64,000 nucleotides of DNA from Conchocele bisecta (GCA_029237695.1 CM055272.1:30142791-30206790), one strand, 5' to 3'. Positions 40,489-50,905 are shown, counted from the stretch's first letter. Numbers and translations are program-made. The notes: generated by a model not told the origin, from the letters alone.

Positions 40489-40822
40489 CAGGCCCGTACG
40501 CAGGATTTTCTATAGAGGGGTGCGTCAGGGGAGTGCGTCAGGGGCTCGCCCCATGTAGTGGCGCGAGTATGAGTACTCGCGCCACTACATGGGGCGAGCC
40601 CCTGACGCACCCCCCTGAAATTTTTTAAACCTAGATGGTCTGAAATGCACTCTCCTGCATTTAATGTCATTTAAATTCGTATTTCAACGGTGGTAAATTG
40701 TGACATTTTCATGCAAATTACCTATATGTTAATGCATTTCAAGATTTGTTGAGATTACCGTTTGAAAAATAGCGGACCTCGGCGGACCCCCCCCACCCCC
40801 CCCCCCCCTGCGTACGGGCCTG
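40489..40822. mobile_element. CAGGCCCGTACGCAGG element
   Basis: CAGGCCCGTACGCAGG to CCTGCGTACGGGCCTG, flanked by AACAC on both sides. A perfect inner hairpin GGGGCTCGCCCCATGTAGTG / CACTACATGGGGCGAGCCCC surrounds GCGCGAGTATGAGTACTCGCGC, given in two halves GCGCGAGTA and TACTCGCGC. Confidence 0.88.
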
Positions 40823-41159
40823 AACACTGTATGAACTGTATGAAGGACACTGGCTTTCAATATTCATTTTGTTTGTAATTGTACTTTTGGTGATAAATAT
40901 GTAGTGCTCCCTCATACAGATGCATTCCTGTGTATGTATAACTTGCATGAATGGACATAAAACCCCATTCAGTCAACAACCAGTCTATCATGTTACAAAC
41001 AAGATGCAGTGTGAACCGATCTACCAATGACAGGATCAGAACATGTTTATCCCATTCGAAGAAATGACCAGTCAGACTGTGACCAATCAGAGAAGGGCTT
41101 GTATTGTGTCAGACCTTCAGCCCTCCTGTCTGAGAATTTATTGTGGATATAAACCTTTA
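40823..41159. other. Intron 18, nothing recognised
   Basis: No repeat or exon identified. Confidence 0.4.
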
Positions 41160-41260
41160 AAACTACTATACTAACAATAAGTATTCGGACACAATTTGCT
41201 TTGCTTCAAAGCAAATTATATCCAAATACATGGTTATTGTGATTAGACCGCTATATACTA
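41160..41260. mobile_element. CAATTTGCTTTG hairpin
   Basis: GACACAATTTGCTTTG / CAAAGCAAATTATATCC, as at 46226 and 61024. Confidence 0.65.
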
Positions 41261-41481
41261 CCATAAGACCTTCCTTCATCCAGTATAGTTGGATTTTAAA
41301 AAGTTTATATTTACAATAAATTCTCAAAAAAAAAAAAAAAAATTGTTACAGTGTACACTCGTTTACGCAAAGTCCAGGTGACTGAGGAAAATACTTTGAG
41401 TTAACGAAAATTTAGTTAACGAGCGCTATTACGGTATGTAGGAAAACCTTTACTTGGCACCAAGAGTTATCTTCAGTTTGA

Positions 41482-41696
41482 CTGAACCCTTCCTACGCAG
41501 TTGACGGAAATTGCCGTCTGCTGTTTTTCATTTTTGCTTTAATTCTTAACAAAAAACTGGTTTTGACAGCACATGAGAATCGTCTCCACTGGAGACGATT
41601 CTCATTGCTGTCGAAACCAGGTTTTTGTCGAGAAATATTGAAAATAAATAATTTCCAGCAGACGACAACATTTAATTCAGCGTAGTAAGGGTTAAG
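41482..41696. mobile_element. TTAACCC-type foldback MITE
   Basis: TGAACCCTTCCTACGCAGTT to CAGCGTAGTAAGGGTTAA. Left TTAA mutated. Tip GAATCGTCTCCACTGGAGAC. Confidence 0.9.
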
Positions 41697-41883
41697 AGAG
41701 GTTGAGGTAAAAAGTGTAGACTGTACTTGGTACCAAGAATTTCACGTTTAGTTATTTTCAGTTCGACTTACCGGTACGAGAGTTTGAGGTAACAATTGGT
41801 GTCGACTGTATTCCTATAATCTATGGCACCTGATGAAGCTTGTAATTTCTGTGTTTTGTGCATTTTTTTTTCATGTATCGTTG

Positions 41884-42100
41884 GGGATGGGCTGTGGCCT
41901 AGGGGTTAGACCACCTGACTTCTAAGGTCAATTGTAGGATTTACATTTATTGAGCATAGGCTGCATATGCAGCCTATGCTCAATAAATGTAATTCCAATA
42001 ATTGTTTACAAGAAAACATTGTTAATGTGAAATTTACAGACTATCATAAGTTTGCACTTACGAACATTTTAGTCGTACAAAGTTGAGTGAAACGGGCCCG
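41884..42100 (+). mobile_element. SINE 5' fragment joined to a GGGGCCGTTTCAC-type MITE
   Basis: GGGGATGGGCTGTGGCCTAG to ACTTCTAAGGTCA is the SINE head (compare 42161). From 41931 the MITE tip and right arm follow (GAGCATAGGCTGCATATGCA, ending GTGAAACGGGCCC); its left arm is missing. Confidence 0.78.
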
Positions 42101-42160
42101 ATATTGGTCTTTGATAGCCTGCACATCCATAGTCATCCATTACAAACATACCATACACTT

Positions 42161-42339
42161 GGGGATGGACTGTGGCCTAGGGGTTAGAACACCCGACTTC
42201 CAATCCGGAGGTTGTGTGTTCAAACCTCGCCTTGGGCATCAAAAATACCTTCATAGTATTTCCATCCCACTGGTCTGTCGGATGAGACTTTAAACTATGG
42301 TCCTGTCTCTACATGACCTTAGCTGTTGCTGGGACGTTA
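42161..42339 (+). mobile_element. tRNA-derived SINE (ATTTCCATCCCAC family), complete
   Basis: A box TGGCCTAGGGG (42173-42183) and B-box-like GTTCAAACC (42219-42227) fit pol III promoter spacing. Body TAGTATTTCCATCCCACTGG and TACATGACCTTAGCTGTTGC. It ends in the TTAA where the next MITE starts. Confidence 0.85.
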
Positions 42340-42547
42340 ACCCTTCCTACGCTGTTGACGGAAATTGTTGTATGCTGTTTTTCATTTTTGCTTTAATTCT
42401 TAACAAAAAACTGGTTTTGACAGCACATGAGAATCGTCTCCACTGGAGACGATTCTCATATGCTGTCAAAACCAGGTTTTTGTCGAGAAATATTGAAAAT
42501 AAAACATTTCCAGCAGACGACATTTAATTCAGCGTAGTAAGGGTTAA
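42337..42547. mobile_element. TTAACCC-type foldback MITE beside exon 19
   Basis: TTAACCCTTCCTACGCTGTT to CAGCGTAGTAAGGGTTAA with TTAA duplicated. Tip GAGAATCGTCTCCACTGGAG. It ends 46 bp before exon 19. Confidence 0.92.
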
Positions 42548-42593
42548 ACCCATTCACTTCGACTTTTTCATATATCGTTATAATCAATGACAG

Positions 42594-42789
42594 ATGGAGA
42601 ACAAGTTGATCCCGTTCCAAGATGTGGCGAGCAAGGTCGCGGCGATGTCCGAGCGCGAGTTTAAGGACACAATAGACAACGTGCTGCCACTCACCAATGA
42701 CAAACTGCGGTGCCGACTGTTCTGTGAGGCGGAACAACTCGTGAAGAAGGACGGACATACGGGCAAGGTCCCTATCATGCGACTCGCAC
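42594..42789 (+). CDS. Exon 19 (residues 677-742)
   Basis: Acceptor ATCAATGACAG, donor GTATCC inside GCAC-GTATCC. Phase 0 in, 1 out. MENKLIPFQDVASKVAAMSE, REFKDTIDNVLPLTNDK, EAEQLVKKDGHTGKVP, IMRLA. Reading on past the donor soon meets a stop that lies in a MITE, so the donor is required. The phase 1 donor joins exon 20 to give MRLAQISSYLG. Confidence 0.9.
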
Positions 42790-42808
42790 GTATCCTTGCT
42801 CACCAATA

Positions 42809-42859
42809 TTAACCCTTTTAACACCACAGGCCTGTATAGTCGTATTGGCAAAATAGATC
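42809..42859. mobile_element. TTAACCC-type MITE left end, truncated
   Basis: TTAACCCTTTTAACACCACA and GTCGTATTGGCAAA, cut off by the next element. It starts 19 bp after the exon 19 donor. Confidence 0.8.
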
Positions 42860-43110
42860 CAGTAGCTGAATTCATCAAAATTACAAAGTACACTTATCTA
42901 GCTATAGTATACTTTGAGGGAGTAATCATTTATTTTTCCCGAAATACACTAACCACTGCATATATATGATGATTAAAAGTATGCATAATTATTATACTGA
43001 ATTTATTACATTATCACAGCCAAAATTGCTGTAATAATGTAATAAATTCAGTATAATAAAAATTAATAAATTTATCCTTAAAATTTAAATTTCTCACTCA
43101 AAGATTACTT
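42860..43110. mobile_element. TATACT hairpin MITE, copy 9 (decayed right end)
   Basis: CAGTAGCTGAATTCATCAAA at left. Tip CACAGCCAAAATTGCTGTAA has mismatches. The right arm fades after CTCACTCAAAG. Confidence 0.82.
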
Positions 43111-43222
43111 GTACCACAAAATGGTTATTGCTTTTTGATACTCACTACTTCTGATTTCAATTCGGTTTTTGTCAATTTTAATTGGGTATTTAAGCAAATA
43201 TGCAGCATATCTGGAGCTCTGA
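43111..43222. mobile_element. CAGAGCTCCAG MITE, right arm only
   Basis: TGGTTATTGCTTTTTGATAC, ACTTCTGATTTCAATTCGG and TATCTGGAGCTCTG match the right half of 10281-10596. Confidence 0.75.
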
Positions 43223-43226
43223 GGAT

Positions 43227-45122
43227 TCATATTTGAGCGGTGGATCTTGCTGGGAATCACACCTGTGACCATGTGTAGTGAGGGTGTACATATTTGAGCG
43301 GTGGATCTTGCTGGGAATCACGCCTGTGACCACGTGTAATGAGGGTGTACATATTTGAGCAGTGGATCTTGCTGGGGATCACGCCTGTGACCACGTGTAA
43401 TGAGGGTGTACATATTTGAGCAGTGGATCTTGCTGGGAATCACGCCTGTGACCATGTGTAGTGAGGGTGTTCATATTTGAGCGGTGGATCTTGCTGGGAA
43501 TCACGCCTGTAACCATGTGTAGTGAGGGTGTTCATATTTGAGCGGTGGATCTTGCTGGGAATCACACCTGTGACCATGTGTAGTGAGGGTGTACATATTT
43601 GAGCGGTGGATCTTGCTGGGAATCACACCTGTGACCATGTGTAATGAGGGTGTACATATTTGAGCGGTGGATCTTGCTGGGAATCACGCCTGTGACCACG
43701 TGTAATGAGGGTGTACATATTTGAGCAGTGGATCTTGCTGGGGATCACGCCTGTGACCACGTGTAATGAGGGTGTACATATTTGAGCAGTGGATCTTGCT
43801 GGGAATCACGCCTGTGACCATGTGTAGTGAGGGTGTTCATATTTGAACGGTGGATCTTGCTGGGAATCACGCCTGTAACCATGTGTAGTGAGGGTGTTCA
43901 TATTTGAGCGGTGGATCTTGCTGGGAATCACACCTGTGACCATGTGTAGTGAGGGTGTACATATTTGAGCGGTGGATCTTGCTGGGAATCACACCTGTGA
44001 CCATGTGTAGTGAGGGTGTACATATTTGAGCGGTGGATCTTGCTGGGAATCACGCCTGTGACCACGTGTAGTGAGGGTGTTCATATTTGAGTGGTGGATC
44101 TTGCTGGGAATCACGCCTGTGACCATGTGTAGTGTAGTGAGTGTACATATTTGAGCGGTGGATCTTGCTGGGAATCACGCCTGTGACCACGTGTAGTGAG
44201 GGTGTTCATATTTGAGCGGTGGATCTTGCTGGGAATCACGCCTGTAACCATGTGTGGTGAGGGTGTTCATATATGAGCGGTGGATCTTGCTGGGAATCAC
44301 ACCTGTGACCACGTGTAGTGAGGGTGTTCATATTTGAGCGCTGGATCTTGCTGGGAATCACGCCTGTGACCACGTGTAGTGAGGGTGTTCATATTTGAGC
44401 GGTGGATCATGCTGGGAATCACGCCTGTAACCATGTGTAGTGAGGGTGTTCATATTTGAGCGGTGGATCTTGCTGGGAATCACACCTGTGACCATGTGTA
44501 GTGAGGATGTTCATATTTGAGCGGTGGATCTTGTTGGGAATCACGCCTGTAACCACGTGTAGTGAGGGTGTTCATATTTGAGCGGTGGATCTTGTTGGGA
44601 ATCACGCCTGTAACCATGTGTAGTGAGGGTGTTCATATTTGAGCGGTGGATCTTGCTGGGAATCACGCCTGTGACCACGTGTAGTGAGGGTGTTCATATT
44701 TGAGCGGTGGATCTTGCTGGGAATCACGCCTGTCACCACGTGTAGTGAGGGTGTTCATATTTGAGCGGTGGATCTTGTTGGGAATCACGCCTGTAACCAC
44801 GTGTAGTGAGGGTGTTCATATTTGAGCGGTGGATCTTGCTGGAAATCACACCTGTAACCATGTGTAATGAGGGCGTTCATATTTCAGTGGTGGATCTTGC
44901 TGGGAATCACGCCTGTAACCATGTGTAGTGAGGATGTTCATATTTGAGTGGTGGATCTTGCTGGGAATCACGCCTGTGACCACGTGTAATGAGGGTGTTC
45001 ATATTTGAGTGGTGGATCTTGCTGGGAATCATGCCTGTGACCACGTGTGGTGAGGGTGTTCATATTTGAGCGGTGGATCTTGCTGGGAATCACACCTGTG
45101 ACCATGTGTAGTGAGGGTGTCT
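43227..45122. repeat. 61-bp minisatellite, about 31 units, with 366-bp higher-order repeat
   Basis: Unit: CATATTTGAGCGGTGGATCT-TGCTGGGAATCACGCCTGTG-ACCACGTGTAGTGAGGGTGT plus one base. The rare variant GCTGGGGATC occurs at 43371 and 43737, exactly 366 bp (six units) apart, with the neighbouring variants repeated in order. Most units hold CACGTG or CATGTG. The period is not a multiple of three. It fills intron 19 up to about 155 bp before exon 20. Confidence 0.95.
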
Positions 45123-45277
45123 GGCACTAGATAGGGATACTGCGTTTCAGTGGTGGACTATATTGTAATTTCAGTGCTGATTGTGTGACTTCACATTCAG
45201 GTGTTCGTGTCTGTGTATGACCATGTTGAACCACATTTGATAAATAAATAGCCCATTATTCCTTAATGATGCCCCAG

Positions 45278-45479
45278 AGATTTCAAGCTACCTGGGCCTG
45301 TTGGCGATCACGAACATCGTGCGAGACACGATCGCGGCAAGGATCCAGGAGTGGCGGGGTCGGCCGAGTAGCTCCGGGTCGACTCGTGTCCTCCCCGACC
45401 ATGACTCGCAGCTCGTACACGCAGACGGACGCCTCGTCACAATGGCCAACGTCAAACAGCTCTCCACTAACATCTCTAG
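45278..45479 (+). CDS. Exon 20 (residues 742-809)
   Basis: Acceptor GATGCCCCAG, donor GTAAGT. Phase 1 in, 2 out. ISSYLGLLAITNIVRDTIAA, RIQEWRGRPSSSGSTRVLPD, HDSQLVHADGRLVTMANVKQ, LSTNISR. Two other frames are open across much of the exon because of its G+C content; phase and helix pattern select this one. Confidence 0.92.
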
Positions 45480-45617
45480 GTAAGTCACATGATCAGTATA
45501 ATGATGAACTATTAAACGCTCACTCATTTGTTTCGTGTAAGGACCCGGTCACTCGTACAGTATTTCACGATAATCAGCTCACCTGGTTGAATAAACAGTA
45601 TTTATTACACTGTGAAC

Positions 45618-45924
45618 GCCCGTAGCTGCTTTTTCCGTTGTCGTCGTCGTCTGCGTCAACAAATGTCAAAAAGTTTGCACAAGTTTCTTCATCATCATTT
45701 AACTTTAATATTACTTGATAGATTGCTTTTATATGTGAACACTTGTTACATGTGAGCATTTTGAACACACTCGTACCACCATTAAAATAACCTTGACCTA
45801 TTTTGTGTTTCAAGCATGCAACTCTGATGGTTTTTGTGATGCTTACTTTAGCACATGCCCATGATCACGTTTCGGTCAAATGTTTCGGCAGGAATGACAC
45901 CGCTTCCGTGGCGGAATTCTTGTG
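45618..45924 (+). mobile_element. GTCGCGCC element, decayed
   Basis: Left GCTGCTTTTTCCGTTGTCGT and right GGCAGGAATGACACCGCTTC-CGTGGCGGAATTC, as at the ends of 20903-21372. Confidence 0.6.
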
Positions 45925-46010
45925 TGACCAGTAGAGATCCAGATCATCAGTCTGTGCATCCGCACAGTCTGATCAGGATCTGCACTGTTCGCCATTCCAT
46001 CACCACTTAA
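45925..46010 (+). mobile_element. GGCTGTGACTGGAG repeat, core fragment
   Basis: GTGACCAGTAGAGATCCAGA, GCATCCGCACAGTCTGATCA and GATCTGCACTGTTCGCCATT. Ends about 24 bp before exon 21. Confidence 0.72.
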
Positions 46011-46033
46011 ATAATGATAATATATTGTTGTAG

Positions 46034-46091
46034 GAGGCTGAAACTGCGACAGGAAAGATATGAGATGGGGGAAGAGGGTTCGGACTGGTGA
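46034..46091 (+). CDS. Exon 21, last coding exon (residues 809-827, stop TGA)
   Basis: Acceptor TTGTTGTAG-GAG, a TAG-GAG tandem acceptor: both choices keep frame and differ by one Arg. Encodes RRLKLRQERYEMGEEGSDW, a charged tail, and then TGA at 46089-46091. Confidence 0.9.
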
Positions 46092-46225
46092 GAGACGGGG
46101 CCAGTAGTGTTTACAGTGATTAACTGCCATCGTCGGCCATGACGGGTACATGTGCCCTGGAGGTGAACAGTTGCGACACATTGGATACGGCATTTACAGG
46201 ACAGGGAATATATGGAAATGGTTAC

Positions 46226-46435
46226 CGTAATAACCCTAAATATTCAGACACAATTTATTCCAGGAAACACATATTAATAACAAAGTGTCCCACAACAAAG
46301 TGTCCCAATGTTTAGTGTGGTTATGCTGGTTTATCGCAATAACAATGTATTTGGATACAATTTATTTTGGGAAGCCCCTATTTTATAGGGGTTTCCCAAA
46401 ACAAATTGTGTCCAAATATTAGGATTATTATGGTA
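46226..46435. mobile_element. CAATTTATTTTGGGAA hairpin element
   Basis: TTTGGATACAATTTATTTTG / CAAAACAAATTGTGTCCAAA about CCCTATTTTATAGGG, with ACCCTAAATATTCAGACAC outside. Related to 61024-61200. Confidence 0.75.
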
Positions 46436-46505
46436 TGCCACTGAAACGATAGTTATCAGTGGCATATAGGGGTTATAGTTTTTTATTTTGTCTGTCAATT
46501 GACAA

Positions 46506-46658
46506 TTTTTTGTCGCGCCCGCTTGCGGACAGCGCAATATAGGATATTGGCGCCCGTCCGTATGTGCGTCCGGGTTAAATGTTTTGGTTAAAGTTTTTCG
46601 GTATACTATCAAAGCCTCGGTTGGCACGACATGCGGGCTGTGGCTGTCTAGTGTTTCT
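46506..46658 (+). mobile_element. GTCGCGCC element, short
   Basis: TTTTTGTCGCGCCCGCTTGC to GCACGACATGCGGGCTGTGG, lacking the core array. Confidence 0.75.
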
Positions 46659-46943
46659 ATGCGGTTACCATCTCTACGACCTTTGCAATACGTCACATGC
46701 ATGTTCACGACTGCTCACCAACAGTGGCTTTTTATTTTACAATTTTATATAGTCGTAAAATGTTTTGAGTCTGTAGTCGAATCTTTTCTTGAAACTGTGC
46801 ATATTGATTGCCTGTGGATTCTCAAAAAGTTCCAATGTTCATGGGTGAGCCTGTGAATGTAGCAAAAAATGTGCACAGAGAAATGTTTCATGTCTTGTAT
46901 GAAAGGAAATCTGATTACTTTGCCCATGTCAATCTGTCTACGA

Positions 46944-47195
46944 GTTAGTTCTATTTGCATGCTAGGAATCTTGTGGGCTATAAATAGTTCAAAAATAGCA
47001 GACGACAATTACTTATACCGGTATTTCCTTTAATAATCCCTGTTATTATCATGAATATGTCTTGGAATTTCATTAGAATTGAGTCCGGAGGGACTCAATT
47101 CTAATGAAATTCCAAGAAATATGTACAGAGAGAAATAAGAAAAATACTCCCACTTTGTTGGCTGTTTTTTTCCCCGCTAGCGTGCTACGAGTTAA
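46944..47195. mobile_element. TTAACTC foldback MITE
   Basis: GTTAGTTCTATTTGCATGCT to CTAGCGTGCTACGAGTTAA. Tip ATTAGAATTGAGTCCGGAGG. Same family as 35623. Confidence 0.85.
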
Positions 47196-47702
47196 GTAAA
47201 ATAAAAGGTTCCCAAATACACCAGTCTACATTGGTTAACATTATTGGGTACTGGAATCATCGAGCCATTACATATATGCGTGTCAAAAATTGTTACCATG
47301 GTGATTATTGTTGTCAAGTACCTGGTCATTAAATCATCACCTTTATTCCTGACCATTATTTGTTTGTTGAGAAATACGGCAAATATGAAAAAAGCAACAG
47401 ACGACCATTTGGTTCCCATTTGGCTTAAACTAGAAATGAACTAGTTGAAACAAAATTTCACAATGTGTGTTAATACATTTACATGTATTAGAAACTTTTG
47501 ACAAATTGTTGCAAAATTCAAAGATTTCAAAAATATTGATTTTCTACATGCACATGTTTATTATATGACATTTGTGTTGAACAGACAGAAAACTGGGTTC
47601 AATCAAAGAGAATTAATTGACTGAACTTTTGTTCAGTATGGATAGTAGTAGACTTAATCCACAGAAAAATAAAGTGGTATGCCAGTCAAATATTATAGAT
47701 CA

Positions 47703-47942
47703 GGGGGCCGTTTCACTAAACTTTGTACGACTAAAATGTTTGCAAGTGCAAAAGTATGATAGTCTAAGTTTCACATTAACACTGTTTTCTTGTAAGCAAT
47801 TATTGGATTTACATTTATTGAGCATAGGCTGCATATGCAGCCTATGCTCAATAAATGTAAATCCATCAATTGAAATTTCCAGACGATCCTAAATTTGAAC
47901 TTACAAATATTTTAGTCGTATGAAGTTTAGTGAAACGCCCAC
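47703..47942. mobile_element. GGGGGCCGTTTCACTAAACT hairpin MITE
   Basis: GGGGGCCGTTTCACTAAACT to AAGTTTAGTGAAACGCCC with the perfect tip GCATAGGCTGCATATGCAGC. Confidence 0.92.
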
Positions 47943-48148
47943 CAGAAATTGCATTCAGTTTTATATATATATCATATGAAAATTTGTACAGATTTTTCAT
48001 ATACATACATGTTGTTTTATGTAGTATATTATTATGAAAGCTATGTACATGGATTTAAATGTTTTATTAGTTATCTTTATATTATGTTGAACCATGTGTG
48101 TTTTTGACTGTGATATACAATGTACAGTACATGTAAAATGCATTTGTT

Positions 48149-48154
48149 AATAAA
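48149..48154 (+). promoter_or_regulatory. Candidate polyadenylation signal AATAAA
   Basis: AATAAA within TTTGTTAATAAACTTCG, followed about 25 bp on by TTGTTC and a T/G-containing stretch. The best candidate after the stop that is not inside a MITE. Confidence 0.55.
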
Positions 48155-48254
48155 CTTCGATGAATACACATACATTGTTCATTATTGGAGTTACTTGCAC
48201 ACTATGATCAGCCCAAAACACATGACCTTCAAATGACATTGACCTACTCTACTG

Positions 48255-48425
48255 CTCTTCGTTTAGTTGGTTGTTATGTCGTGACCACCATTTGAACCGT
48301 CTCATCGAGACGGTTCAAATGAGTGGTCACAACATATATTTTCATTGAGAAATAACAAAAATAAAAATAAAATATTTAAAAAATTTCATACCCATAAAGG
48401 TGTATTCCGAATGTAATGGGTTAAC
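48255..48425. mobile_element. Hairpin element, GTGACCACCATTTGAACCGT type
   Basis: GACCACCATTTGAACCGTCT / AGACGGTTCAAATGAGTGGT with CATC between; the right side ends GTAATGGGTTAA. Links this hairpin to the TTAACCC-type group. Confidence 0.75.
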
Positions 48426-48597
48426 CAGCAGTCAGTAAATGCTAATATTCAAATAAGGGTCAATTGTTTTATATCTATTTACTAATACTGACTGCATGTA
48501 ACTGGCCCGTGAGAAAAGGAGATCATTGTATTTCCATCAGCGTAGCCCCACACAAGCCTGCACATCCGCACAGCCTGCTCAGGGCCTACACTGGTTA

Positions 48598-48850
48598 CTG
48601 TATTGTCCAGGATCATATGTGGCTGCGACTGGAGAAATTCGATTTGTGACCAGTGTAGCTCCTGATCAAATAACACACTCGTGCCGCCTGATAACAATCT
48701 ATATTGCTCGTTAGAAGCAGGACAGCGTTTCATTGATGGAATGGCGAACAGTGCAGATCCTGATCAGACTGTGCGGATGCACAGTCTGATCTGGATCTAC
48801 ACTGTTCGCAGAACCCATAAGCCCCATTTTTCTCCAGTCACAGTCACATT
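48598..48850 (+). mobile_element. GGCTGTGACTGGAG repeat
   Basis: ATATGTGGCTGCGACTGGAG to TCTCCAGTCACAGTCACAT, core CCTGATCAGACTGTGCGGAT. Confidence 0.85.
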
Positions 48851-49258
48851 TGAGACATGCACCAGGCACCAGTCTACTGGCTGATGAGGATCTACGCTAC
48901 TCGATTTGTCCCATGTTGGCATGTGTGGTGATAATTAACTAATTGTGAACTTATGGTGACCTGCAGTTTGGTGTAAATAAAGGTGTTGGGTTTCACAGCC
49001 AGGTCTATAAACTATAGATCAAGTAGGTTGTACAATAACTTAATCATGCTGATTCCGAATTTTATGGGAGAAAACAAACTTGGGCTTGTTCAAGGGTTTG
49101 ACCAGTGTAGCTTCTGATCAACCAGTGTACACCTACATCCAGATTGTTATAGGTCTACGTTATTTACCATCCTTGACAGAAACTTAAGATAGATTGATTG
49201 GGGTTTTACATCCGTTCAACGGCAAGGTCATTTACAGACAGGAATACACCTGAATGTG

Positions 49259-49292
<34 letters not shown>

Positions 49293-49505
49293 AATTGAAT
49301 ATTCATGTATCGGGTTGCATAGGGTTTTGTTTAAACAATCGGTGGCAAATACAACTTTCATCATGAATCGCTTCTTTTTTTTTGTCTTATATTTGAGGGT
49401 AGGAATTGGCTCGATGACCTTAACCATATGAAAACTATTATTAGAAACAGAACATTTGTGTTTGCAATATTGGTATGGTAAAAAATATCAGTGGCAAAGA
49501 CAACT
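48851..49505. other. Intergenic, with (GATT)n
   Basis: A GATTGATTGATT run occupies 49258-49292. Nothing else recognised. Confidence 0.6.
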
Positions 49506-49812
49506 AGACGATTTCACCAACATTGCAAAGTATGCTTTTCTAGCAAAGTATACTTTGAGGGAATAATCATTTATTTTTACCGAAATGCATTATTTCATGT
49601 AGAACTAACCGTTGCATATATTTGATGATTAAAAGTATGCAAAATTTTATACTGAATGTATTTAATACATTATCACAGCCAAAATGGCTGTGATAATGTA
49701 ATAAATTCAGTATAATAAAAATTAATAAATTTCTCCTAAAATTGAAAATTGCTCCCTCATAGTATACTTTGCTAGAAAAGTATACTTTGCAATGTTGGTG
49801 AAATAGGCCCCT
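49506..49812. mobile_element. TATACT hairpin MITE, copy 10
   Basis: GACGATTTCACCAACATTGC to GCAATGTTGGTGAAATAGGC, inverted tip GCCAAAATGGC. Confidence 0.88.
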
Positions 49813-50010
49813 GCTATCAATCACTATCTTGGTTAACCCAAGGCAACCAAATACTAGAAATATGAGTATTCATGTGTTTCATACTAGAAACATAACATTT
49901 GTGTTTGCAATATTGGGTTGAATAGGCTGCGGCAACAATCAGTGGCAAAGACAACCACCATTTTGATTAACCCTATGCAACCAGAAACTAGAAACATGAA
50001 TATTCATGTT

Positions 50011-50410
50011 TGTTTGTTTGTTTATTAGTGTTTAACGGCCTATCAACAGCTAAGGTCATGTAAGGCCAGGCAGACAGGTTCGATCCCATTTTAACCTGCT
50101 GCAATGGGGGGAAAATCCCAAAATCAGAACAGAATATTTACATCGAGAACAAATATATTCAGCCCTGAAATTAAAATAACCTGACCTGGTGCCAGGTCCA
50201 TACCACACCAAGTCACTTGGCCCCTTCCTCTACAATAGGATTACGAATATCGTAATACTCACATAAGGGGTATAACCAGATTCAAATGTCACATACAAAA
50301 TGCCAAAGACGTATGTGAGGGCCAAACCAGGTCTCCAGTCGGGATTCCGGTAAGGATGAACCCCGATCGTTAAATTACCCATCACATGCTCCCACCTGCC
50401 ACCCACATGA
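50011..50410 (+). mobile_element. GTTTAACGGCCTATCAACAG repeat
   Basis: GTTTATTAGTGTTTAACGGC, GGTTCGATCCC, TGGTGCCAGGTCCATACCAC and CATCACATGCTCCCACCTGC. About 400 bp. GGTTCGATCCC fits a pol III B box, but no A box is clear. Confidence 0.85.
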
Positions 50411-50694
50411 ATATTCATGATTTTGGCCCCCATTTCCCATGGTATAATTAGTTTACACTTACAAAATTATTATCATCAATCTTAGAGGTCGCCAGATAAA
50501 ATTAATGAAACATGGTTAAACATACAATGCTATCGTATTGCACTGAAATAGATCTTCCTGCATTGTTTTATAAGTGCGTTGTGGCCCTGGTCTGCCCTCA
50601 CATTATCATACAACATAAGGTTTACCATTGTGTAGGTAGTAGCAAAAGATTTTGCATGTACACAGCAAAATGTGCCATATGTGCAATTCATGTG

Positions 50695-50905
50695 AACAAA
50701 ATACATATGCTGTTCATATGAAAAACATATGAATTGCATATGATCACATGAAAAGAGCACATATGAAATGCATATGATGTTCATATGAAGACTTTTCATA
50801 TGTATTTCATATGAATAATTTGCATATGAATTTCATTCGAAAAGTTTTCATATGAAATATTCATATGAAATTCATATGGAAAACATGAAATTCATATGAG
50901 GTACA
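50695..50905. repeat. CATATG-rich patch
   Basis: About eighteen CATATG or CATATGAA words in 210 bp (for example TTCATATGAAAAACATATGA and TTCATATGAAATTCATATGG) at irregular spacing. Not a fixed-period array. Confidence 0.85.

Larger units (their letters stand above)
8914..48175 (+). other. Gene of 21 coding exons: predicted coiled-coil protein with Cys/His cluster, about 827 aa
   Basis: All 20 introns use GT-AG and the phases agree at every junction: 1,2,2,0,1,0,1,0,2,1,0,2,0,0,0,0,0,0,1,2. This holds after allowing for one surplus base in exon 17. The coding sum is 2484 nt. Protein layout: N-terminal globular segment (1-65), coiled coil (about 70-190), Lys patch (about 198-203), helical acidic part (210-335), Asp/Glu run (about 344-352), Cys/His cluster (388-417), Ser/Thr-rich linker (440-500), all-helical C-terminal half (505-810). 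I do not recognise the family. A ciliary or cytoskeletal scaffold is possible but not shown by the sequence. Intron length is about 92% of the locus and is mostly repeats. Confidence 0.9.
46092..48175 (+). other. Probable 3' untranslated region
   Basis: No further in-phase exon follows. The stretch holds MITEs (46226, 46506, 46944, 47703) and ends with unique A+T-rich text having AATAAA at 48149-48154. An earlier end cannot be excluded. Confidence 0.5.

Noticed and set aside
42790..42812. Gene end at the stop after exon 19 (AHQY)
   Set aside because: A phase 1 donor at 42790 joins exon 20 in frame, and the stop lies in a MITE.
43227..45122. CRISPR-like regular array
   Set aside because: Units are contiguous 61-bp repeats with no unique spacers, inside an animal intron.
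50011..50410. GTTTAACGGCCTATCAACAG repeat as a SINE
   Set aside because: GGTTCGATCCC fits a B box, but no A box or tRNA-like fold is visible; left as an unclassified repeat.
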